64,000 bases of DNA from Galeruca laticollis (lineage: Eukaryota > Arthropoda > Insecta > Coleoptera > Chrysomelidae), in NCBI GenBank assembly GCA_963921935.1, contig OY998179.1:25541114-25605113 (forward strand), given 5' to 3'. Both the position numbers and the translations under genes were made by a program. Every line of letters starts with the position of its first letter. The stretch's first letter is position 1. The notes under the pieces are model-generated. The model had not been told where the DNA came from and did not search any database. It worked only from the letters and a program-made list of their open reading frames with translations. Of the stretch, positions 56,501 to 64,000 are shown one piece after another.

Positions 56501-59485
56501 GAAGGGGTCAGAAGCAAAAGGGTTCAAGTGACATTTTTAAAAAAAATGAGATAAGTACATATTTGTGTACTAGAAACTATAAATTTGTTGGTAGTAAAAC
56601 GACTCAAGCGTTTTTCTGTACTTAGGTGACATCTATTGGTCGGTAGAAAAACCATGTTTTGAAATAGGTACTCTACGTTAGCTGCAAACAGGTTCAAGTG
56701 CACTTAAACCCGTTTGCCAGAAATCAGTTACTTAATATTCAGTAATTTGCAAGTTAGCACGTGGATATCTAAGTGTGATATTTTTTGTTTTACATCGTTA
56801 TTTTGTGCATCTGATGTAGTGAAATGAATGAAGACAGAGAGGCTAAAGGTAAGGTTTGAAGTTTGTGGACTAGTAATAATATTTTTAAGGTTTACAAAAT
56901 ATCTTGCAAATATAACCTAAAATACATTTTTTTATGAAATTTTCAGCTGGATGCAGCCATCACCATCTAAGTTCTAGTGAGTCAGATCCATACCAAACGG
57001 ATGAGGATAGTGATTACAATCCAGATATTGAAAATATTAATGAACATAGATTAAAGACAAACTTAGAAAGCCCGCAGAATACTGGTGATGCATCTAGTAG
57101 CACAGATAATGAAGTTCATAGTATGTAAAACCATTGGGCTAATTAAACTTACTTATCGTTCTACATAAATGCATATGTTTAAAATAAAATAACGATTATT
57201 TTTAGATACTCCTAAACGAACGCGAAAGAGAAGACGAAATCCTGATGAGTGGAAAAGGGAAAAAAATAAAAAATGTAGGGCGAGTGGGTTGGAGTATAAG
57301 ACCAGTAAAGGAAAAACAATCAAGAAAAAGGAGTTGCAACCATTTGACCATAGATGCAGATATCAATGCAACGAAATATCAGAAGCAGACAGACAAAACT
57401 TATTTAGAAAATTTTATGCTTTGAAATCTTATGATTTGCAAAGCAGTTTTATCGGATCATGCATAACAAAAATTGAACCACACCGTACAAAACGTCAGGC
57501 TACTTCCCATAAACAATTCACGTCCATAATTAAACTAATGGGTTTACGAGTATGCAAGGCTTTTTTCCTAAAAACGCTAGTTATAAGCACGAGAAGATTC
57601 TTAACAGTTTGTAATAAGAAGACCAGTGATGGCTTTGTTGAAACAGATAAACGCGGTAAGCATCAGCCTCCAAATAAAATTGATAATGTTGTCCGGAATG
57701 ATGTTATTACACACATAAAAAAAATTCCTCGATATAAAAGTCACTACTCAAGAGCTGATAACATCGGTTGTAGATACCTGCCACAACATTTAAATATAAA
57801 CAAATTGTACGAACTTTACACAGAATGGTGTACAGAAAATCAGAAACCAATGGTAAAAAAATCATACTACAGACATATTTTCTGTACAGAATTTAACTTA
57901 AAATTTCATAAGCCACATTCCGATACCTGCCATATATGTGATAAGTTGAACAATTTGATACGATATAGCACCGATGATGACATTAAGAAAAAGAGCGAAC
58001 GTGACCTGGAAGTACACCAAAAAAAAGTAGACAGTGTAACAATATCTAAAAAAAACGATGAGGAGTATGGTAAAAACAATCCAGATAAAGTAAGAGTAGT
58101 ATGCTTTGATTTGCAAAAAACCCTGCCTACACCAGTATTAACCACAAACAAGGTATATTACTTACGACAACTTTGGACATACAATTTTTGTATCTCTGAC
58201 ATTGTTTCTGGTAAATCTAACATGTATATTTGGAATGAGACCATCGCATCAAGAGGCTCCAAGGAAATTGGTTCTGCCCTATTAAAGGTAAGATATTAAC
58301 AAAAACTATAATTTTTTTGATTATACCGCATTTATTTTTTTCAGTATATCAAAGGATTACCGGAAAGTGTGGAACATCTTATCTGCTATAGTGATTCCTG
58401 CGGTGGGCAAAATAAAAACAAAAATATTGCAAAGCTTTTTATGTTTTTAGTGCAAAGCACCAGTGTCAAAACTATAGACCACAAGTTTTTTCAGCCTGGG
58501 CACTCCTACATGGAGTGTGATCGAGCATTTGGGCTCATTGAAAAACAGAAGAAACGGTCTATTAATGTTTTTATTCCTGACCATTGGACAGATGTGATTC
58601 GAAAAACATCGAAAAATTTTAACATCATCAACATGACACCTGCTGACTTTGTTTCTTTTGACTATTTGGATAGCATAATAATGGATCCAAAAAAGCAGGA
58701 AGATAAAAAAATCTCGTTAAAGTGGCATGACATGGTATGGTTTCGTTACCGAAAGGAAGACTTTTTTTCGTTTTCATTTAAACACACCAGACATGCAGAT
58801 TGGCCTTTTACTCAAACACAAAAGTGTTCCACTCTACAGAAAGGAAGACCAAATTTGAAAATATCTGCTCTAAATAAAAATTTATATGGCGGCAGCCTGC
58901 CCATAACGGATATAAAGTGGAATAATTTAAATGAACTTTTACCTTTTGTACCTCCTATTTATCATGAATATTATAGGACTCTACCACATGCAAATAAAGA
59001 GACTATTAAAAAATTGAAAGACCCGCCAAAGAAAAGTAAACAAGCAGAAACTGACGATACCGTTACTCCAGATGGTGATATTGATTTCGACACCTCAAGG
59101 GTCGAATTAGAATCCGATTATGATGAATAAAACATACCTATTTAGGATTGGGCAGCTTATTTTTTATATTTTTTGTTAATTATATTGAGGTTTTTGTTTT
59201 TATTTTAGAGCAATAAATAAAAAATTTTGTCTAAACTGAAACAAGTACATTTTTTTAATTTTTTTTTTGGTGGAAAAAGGGTTTAAGTTCCTCATATTTA
59301 CAAAAATATTATGTTTATTATGTTTTGAAATAATAAGATTAAATTTTGGGTATATTACAATACTGTTGAAAAAAACACTCTTTTGCTTTTGGTACTCTGG
59401 ATTTTATAAGGAGGTGTTAACTTTAGAAGGCATTTTCTCCAGTTTTATAAATTTGCACTTGAACCCTTTTGCTTCTGACCCCTTC
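56501..59485 (+). mobile_element. Complete DNA transposon, 30-bp perfect TIRs, ATAT duplication
   Basis: Termini are perfect 30-bp inverted repeats (56501-56530 and 59456-59485), starting GAAGGGGTCAGAAGCAAAAG. ATAT is duplicated at 56497-56500 and 59486-59489; removal restores the LINE codons AY-HANKK. A subterminal palindrome GGTTCAAGTGCACTTAAACC near 56690 repeats part of the TIR. It encodes one intact four-exon transposase-like gene. A 4-bp duplication and this end type are compatible with the Sola superfamily, but that placement is tentative. This is the best-preserved element in the window. Confidence 0.92.
56824..59130 (+). CDS. Intact four-exon transposase-like protein, 688 aa
   Basis: Exons 56824-56848 (MNEDREAK), 56947-57120, 57206-58287 and 58345-59130 join with GT-AG introns and keep frame at every junction, with no stop. 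Exon 2 is acidic (SSSESDPYQTDEDSDYNPDI); exon 3 opens with a basic patch TPKRTRKRRRNPDEWKREKN that looks like a nuclear signal. A Cys/His motif FHKPHSDTCHICDKL precedes the core: VRVVCFDLQKTLPTPVL (D), YYLRQLWTYNFCISDI, SRGSKEIGSALL, HLICYSDSCGGQNKN (D), FFQPGHSYMECDRAFGLIEK (D/E). The tail is acidic (VELESDYDE). The core matches a family of insect proteins with a domain that I believe is catalogued as DUF7869, and the three acidic blocks suggest an RNase H-fold DDE/DDD transposase. A decayed relative is at 63.2-64.0 kb. Confidence 0.88.
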
Positions 59486-59981
59486 ATATCATGCAAATAA
59501 AAAGCTACTTAAGAGTAAAATTTTAACGAAGCAAACACAATTAAATATGTATAAAACGATGATAAGGCCAATCATGATGTACTCGGCAGAAACAATGACG
59601 TTAACAAAGAAGGAAGAGAAAAAACTAAGAATAACTGAAAGGAAAATATTGAGAGCAATACTGGATCCTGTAAAAATAGATGAAAATGAATACAGAATAA
59701 GAACGAATCGTGAAATTTTGGACGAAATAAAAGGCGAAGACATTGTAAAGAGAATAAAAGCACAACGAGTTAAATGGCTGGGACATGTATGGAGAGAAGG
59801 AGCTAAATCAGTAACCTACAATATGTTGCAGTGGAATCCAGGGGGAAAGAGGAGACGCGGTAGACCCAGGTCAAAATGGCAAAATGAGGTGGAAGCGGTC
59901 CTTAATAGAGCAGGAGTAACAAACTGGAAGGAGAAAGCAAGAAATAGGAAACTATGGAGAGACATAAGTGAAAGAATTTAA
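59486..59981 (+). pseudogene. RTE-like LINE, C-terminal part
   Basis: Continues the LINE cut at 56500: HANKKLLKSKILTKQTQLNM, YKTMIRPIMMYSAETMTLTK, RILRAILDPVKIDENEYRIR-like, AQRVKWLGHVWREGAKSVTY, KRRRGRPRSKWQNEVEAVLN, RKLWRDISERI and TAA at 59979-59981. This stretch is one open frame of about 165 codons, so the C-terminus is better preserved than the RT. A GC-richer 3' UTR follows to about 60060. Confidence 0.88.
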
Positions 59982-60074
59982 AGGCATAACGAGGACTGAT
60001 CCACCCCAATTAAGCGGATCTAGAAAGCACACGCGGCATAACCCCACATGGGGTATCAAGCCATATTCATAGGC

Positions 60075-60352
60075 TTTTTAATATTTTGCCATCAATTGTA
60101 AAAACCTTGGGCTCCAATGCTTTTAAAAAATATTTAAAAAAGTTTTTCCTCAAATATTGTTTCTACTCTGTTGATGATTATATTGTGCATTGTCGAGGCA
60201 ATCTCAATACCGTATCTCTGTTGTGACATTTTACTCTGTTTTTATCTTAGGATATATTTTGTGTATTTCTTTTGTATGTATTTTCTTTTTGACGTGCTTC
60301 AAACATTTTATTGTAAAGTAGTTAATAAATATCTATCTATCTATCTATCGTA
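60075..60352 (+). pseudogene. LINE C-terminus with (ATCT)n tail
   Basis: LPSIVKTLGSNAFKKYLKKF, FLKYCFYSVDDYI is the typical end of Jockey/CR1-type ORF2 (AFKxxLKxxLxxxxFYSVDE). The 3' UTR ends in the microsatellite ATCTATCTATCTATCT at 60334-60350. A short, 5'-truncated insertion. Confidence 0.75.
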
Positions 60353-60359
60353 ACATGGC

Positions 60360-60574
60360 AGTAAGATCCTTTTTTCTCAGCTGTTAATGGTTTTGGTGTT
60401 TCCTTAAATTCAACTTGTAAAGACTGAAACGAATCAATAGTAACATTTTTTTTCAATAAATTAATCTTAGTCTGAGTAGGATGTTCGCACTTCCACCACA
60501 TCAAAATTTTGTCTTGAAATTAGCATTTGGGTGACTTTTGATATGGCAAGTTTCTTAGTTCTTTAAACATGGTA
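60360..60574 (-). pseudogene. Probable C-terminal remnant of the second DUF7869-like gene
   Basis: The minus strand codes MFKELRNLPYQKSPK, then after a frameshift KILMWWKCEHPTQTKINLLK, NVTIDSFQSLQVEFKETPKP. It directly abuts the left TA of the pogo element and has the same strand as the core at 63.2 kb, so it is probably the interrupted gene's continuation. I do not recognise this stretch by itself. Confidence 0.5.
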
Positions 60575-63216
60575 GGGTAAAGTCGGGTGAGATGGCCAGT
60601 CCGGAGAGATGGCCAACAGCTAAAACTTGACTAACGGGTCGTGAGATGGTGCTGCCTGTCCTCTCCGACAATAAATGATTATCCATAAGCATAGCCAGTG
60701 TGTTGTCGTTTAAGTCGAGGTCACGTTAAAGCGTCAAAACAATAAAAATAATATCACCTCCTTATAAAATTTTATATTAGTTTTGCGTCACCTTCTACTG
60801 TGAAAGTTTGTGAGGAAATTTAGTGCCGATTTCAACATATTAGGTGAGTACAATGTTCATTAGATGATTCTAACCTCAAACAACAGTTAAAAATGTGCGG
60901 TGGGTTTTGTTTGTCACGTTGGCCATCTCTCCCTAGCATTTGGGAGAGATGACCAACCAATAGTAGGGACAGATGGCCATATATTTTTACGTCTCTTTCT
61001 TTACAGTTTGGCATCATTTCTATTCTGCTGCGAAAACATGCCAACGGAGTATCAAAGAAGGAACTCGAATCGTGGAAACTATACTGAAGAAAATCTGCGG
61101 CGAGCAATGGACGCTGTCAGAAACGGTTCTTTTGTGAACGGCGCTTCAAAAAATTATGGCATTCCTAGGAAAATTCTTGAAAGGAAATTGAAAAAAAATG
61201 TGTCGACGACAGGTAAAATGGGGCCGGATAGCATGTTGGGGGAGACAAATGAAAATAAATTGATGCAACATATTAAGAAGGCACAAAAATGCGGTTTTCC
61301 TATGACAGTTGCAGATGTTCGAAAGCTTGCCTTTAATTTTGCGGAAAGTCTAAAAATCAATCACAAGTTCAACAAAGAAAAAGGATGTGCCGGTTCCGAT
61401 TGGTTTAGGTCTCTTTTGAGAAGACATCCAGACTTGTCTATTCGCAAGGCTGAGGGTGTATATCTGGGGCGAGGTGAAGGCATGAACCGTTTAGATGTGG
61501 GAAATTATTTCACTTTACTGCAAGAAGTACTGGAACAAAATGAGCTTTTCGACAAACCTGGATGCATTTATAATGTCGACGAAACAGGCCTTCAATTAAA
61601 TAATCGTCCTGGCCATGTCTTAGCCCAAAAAGGAGCAAAGGATGTTGTCACAGTGACATCAGGGGAAAAGGGTGAGACAATATCGTGCATAGCTTGTTGT
61701 AACGCTGAAGGTTTTTTTCTGCCGCCGGTCTGTGTATTTAAAGGCAAGAATTTAAAGACTGAGTGGACTCACTCAATGCCGCCTGGTTCACATATTGTAA
61801 TGTCTCAAACGTTACTGCAACGATTTTTTTGAATTGGTTTAAAAACCACTTCTTGCCACGTAAAGGAGAAGGGAAGGCATTATTAATTCTTGACGGGCAT
61901 GCTTCTCACTGCTCTTGTGTTGAACTTTTAGAAACCGCTGAAGCAAACAATGTCGTTTTATTGTGCCTACTTCCGCACACTACCCATTATTTGCAGCCGC
62001 TCGACAGAGCTTTTTCCAAGTCGCTCAAGTCCTTCTACTATCAATACTGCAGAGAGTGGATGCAGAGTCACCCCGGAAGGAAACTGGGGAGACTCCAGTT
62101 TGGTGAACTTTTAACGAAAAGCTGTAGCAAGTCCGCGACCGCTGGAAATGCTATATCCGGCTTCAGGGCCACTGGCATATTTCCCTGGAACCCCGATTCC
62201 ATACCCGATCATTCTTACACAGTAACTGATCGAATAGTAAACAGCGAAACTAGGAAATACCATAGAACCCTCACACAGACACAAGTCAGGAACACTCAAC
62301 AATCGAACGCTGAAGTAACACAAGAACTTAGACACCCAGTCATCATAATGGATGAGTCGATGCCATCCTGTAGCCATGCTGGTACAGAACCTCGATGTTC
62401 AACTCCAGCGGAAGGGACATCTGTTCCAGATTTGACGCCTGGAAAGCTCTTAAATCAAATTAATCCCACACCTAAGTTAATTGTTTCTGCAAAAAAACGA
62501 GCAAAGACAGTTGCTACCCTATTAACGTCTCCTGACTATATAGCGACTGTGAAAAACAAGTCCACAAAAAAATATGAACAGACTAAGAAGGACACCCCGA
62601 AAACTAAAATTCGAAAACTAACAATTGGCCAAAAAAAGAAACGTTCGCCTTCGCCAAGTTCTGATGAGGAGGAGAATATTGAAGTTCAATATGAAGAGGA
62701 AAGTGATGCCATTTCTGAGGTGGAGGAAAGTGAATGTGTAGGATGCGGAGAAAGTTATAACATCACAAAAAAAAGAAGATTGGTTGCAGTGCATAATTTA
62801 CCAGAAGTGGTTTCATGAAAATTGCTGTTCCTATTTAAACACATACCAAAATTGTGGTAAAACTGCGTTTAAAAAGAAGCAAGACAGTTGTTAAGGATAT
62901 TTTTTATATTTTGTTTTAATAAGTAGTGTGTTATTTTCATATTTTTATGTTTTATTAGCGTTTTTATGTTGTGGCCATCTATACCTTATTGCATTGGCCA
63001 ACTGACCCCACCGAACCGGGATAGATGGCCATATACAACTGATTTTTATAAATAATAATAAATAAAAAATAAAAGTGTTTTCAATGTATTTATTCACCAG
63101 TATGCTCGGATGATAGGTAAACAATGACAAAAAAATATTGTATGGAGCCTAACCCTCACCAAAAATTTACAGGCTCCTACTATGCAAAACGGTGGCCATC
63201 TCACCCGACTTTACCC
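60575..63216 (+). mobile_element. Complete pogo-type DNA transposon
   Basis: Perfect 24-bp terminal inverted repeats (60575-60598, 63193-63216) start GGGTAAAGTCGGGTGAGATG, flanked by TA on both sides (60573-60574, 63217-63218). The core GATGGCCA recurs near both ends (60608, 60971, inverted at 60925, 62973, and 63021). Length 2642 bp. It carries one transposase gene with few lesions and is inserted into a decayed minus-strand gene. Confidence 0.93.
61038..62894 (+). pseudogene. pogo/Tigger-type transposase, two frameshifts
   Basis: ATG at 61038 starts MPTEYQRRNSNRGNYTEENL with a psq-type helix-turn-helix (VRNGSFVNGASKNYGIPRKI), then a CENP-B-like second DNA-binding region (GSDWFRSLLRRHPDLSIRKA) and the DDE core: CIYNVDETGLQLN (first D), KGEGKALLILDGHASHCS (second D), HTTHYLQPLDRAFSKSLKSF (third D), FRATGIFPWNPDSI. 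One frameshift lies near 61800-61830, between VFKGKNLKTEW and the second D. The second frameshift is at an A8 run (62767-62774): in the other frame the protein would continue KKEDWLQCIIYQKWFHENCC, a degraded PHD-like finger, to TAA at 62892-62894. An ORF start at 60900 upstream of the ATG is likely 5' UTR. Confidence 0.9.
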
Positions 63217-63218
63217 TA

Positions 63219-64000
63219 ATATTTTTCTCAAATCTTCTGGTACTTTAGGAGAGAAGCTACGAGAAACTTGTGGGTTATTTGGTAAAATATACCTTTGGTG
63301 ATTAGAATTAGCAGCATCGCTAGCATAATTTGATTCTTATTTTGTCCACCGCAGTTGTCACACCATACAATAAGTTTCCTTTTGTATGTCTGCAACTCGT
63401 TCATTATAAAAGCATAAAGACAACTTGTAATTTCATTTGAACCACGGCCACCGAAAGTTGCATTCCAAAGACAAATAAATCCTTTATTGGAATCTTCTAA
63501 GTGAATTCCCATATTAATGCAGGCCAACTGCCTACTATAGTACATTTCAGTATGTGTCAGACTTGGAATGTACATCTGCTGCTGCAAATCAAAGCTTATA
63601 ACACATACAGTTGAATCCGCCGCCATATTTTTTGTGCCGATTCAGCTTTGCGCTGATGTAATTCTAATTTTGGGCATCCTTCTCTTTACCTTCTGTACCT
63701 TGAATTTCTAGTTGTTTTGAATCGCAAACGGAACATGTATCTACTCGAGGTGCAACAAAAGACAAGTTGAAATGCGACAAAACACATCGTTGAACCACTG
63801 TCGAGACAGTGGCGGTTTTCTGCCAACTTCTGTACATTTCTCTAGAAAGCCTCTGTATAGCTTCGAAACATTCAAATTTGGTGATAAAAACTTTCTACCT
63901 GGGTTGTCGTTTCTGCTATAGTGATTTTCTCTAGCAGGAATAATAGATATGTAGTTCTTAATTTTATCCTTCCACCCAGAATTTTTCTTCGGACTCGTTT
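63219..64000 (-). pseudogene. Decayed relative of the DUF7869-like transposase (partial, edge)
   Basis: The minus strand enters from the right window edge: KIKNYISIIPARENHYSRND, LNVSKLYRGFLEKCTEVGRK, then after a frameshift HFNLSFVAPRVDTCSVCDSK, CVISFDLQQQMYIPSL (first D), YYSRQLACINMGIHLEDSNK, GGRGSNEITSCLYAFIMNEL and KLIVWCDNCGGQNKN (second D), THKFLV. The same blocks in the same order occur in the intact gene at 56.8-59.1 kb. The third acidic block (HSYMECDRAFG) is lost or garbled; the pogo insertion follows at 63216. At least two frameshifts. Confidence 0.8.

Noticed and set aside
60900..61037. N-terminal extension of the pogo transposase before the ATG at 61038
   Set aside because: The extension translates subterminal GATGGCCA-rich repeat DNA; the ATG at 61038 directly precedes the conserved helix-turn-helix.

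Overview
The window looks like a piece of an animal, most likely insect, nuclear genome. It is AT-rich, introns are short GT-AG introns, and most of the 64 kb is dense, nested transposable elements of kinds abundant in insects (pogo/Tigger, PIF/Harbinger, Tc1-like, Crypton-like, Penelope-like, RTE-like and I/Jockey-like LINEs, foldback elements, MITEs). A beetle is my best guess, but that is inference from repeat flavour, not from a diagnostic gene. I find no clear tRNA, rRNA, CRISPR or prokaryotic feature.

Only one convincing host gene is visible: a large first coding exon on the minus strand (13497 to 10028) of a disordered, probably nuclear, protein with several CtBP-type PxDLS-like motifs. 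It sits in a GC/CpG-rich island and ends at a strong GTGAGT splice donor. Its downstream intron (below 10028) is filled with a long repeat structure of roughly 808-bp direct units followed by an inverted arm. About 1.8 kb upstream, a divergent plus-strand mini-exon set (15332-16638) may start a second gene, at low confidence.

Layout. 0-6.3 kb: pogo and Penelope fragments, a broken Crypton-like tyrosine recombinase, a small MITE, a complete but decayed pogo element (3320-5901), a LINE tail. 6.3-9.8 kb: complex repeat. 10-17 kb: host gene region. 17-26 kb: a 1.04-kb foldback MITE, then an RTE-like LINE split by a pogo element that is itself split by an hAT-like insertion. 27-33 kb: GC-rich minisatellite and a decayed PIF/Harbinger-like pair of genes, whose minus-strand gene is interrupted by a TTAA-flanked element carrying a YqaJ-like nuclease gene. 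33.6-38.5 kb: a near full-length but mutated I-like LINE. 38.7-43.1 kb: a foldback/MULE-like element with tandem-repeat termini and a 10-bp target duplication. 44.1-45.7 kb: a nearly intact five-exon Tc1-like transposase gene. 46.9-48.6 kb: a Penelope-like element. 50.5-54.6 kb: two LINEs tail to tail, one interrupted by a complete PIF/Harbinger element. 55-60.4 kb: LINE pieces interrupted by a complete element (56501-59485) with perfect 30-bp terminal repeats, a 4-bp target duplication and an apparently intact four-exon 688-aa transposase gene. 60.5-64 kb: a complete pogo element inserted in a decayed relative of that transposase gene.

The best candidates for a second look are the intact 56.5-59.5 kb transposon, the 38.7-43.1 kb foldback element, the TTAA element with a YqaJ-type nuclease, and the repeat structure in the host intron.
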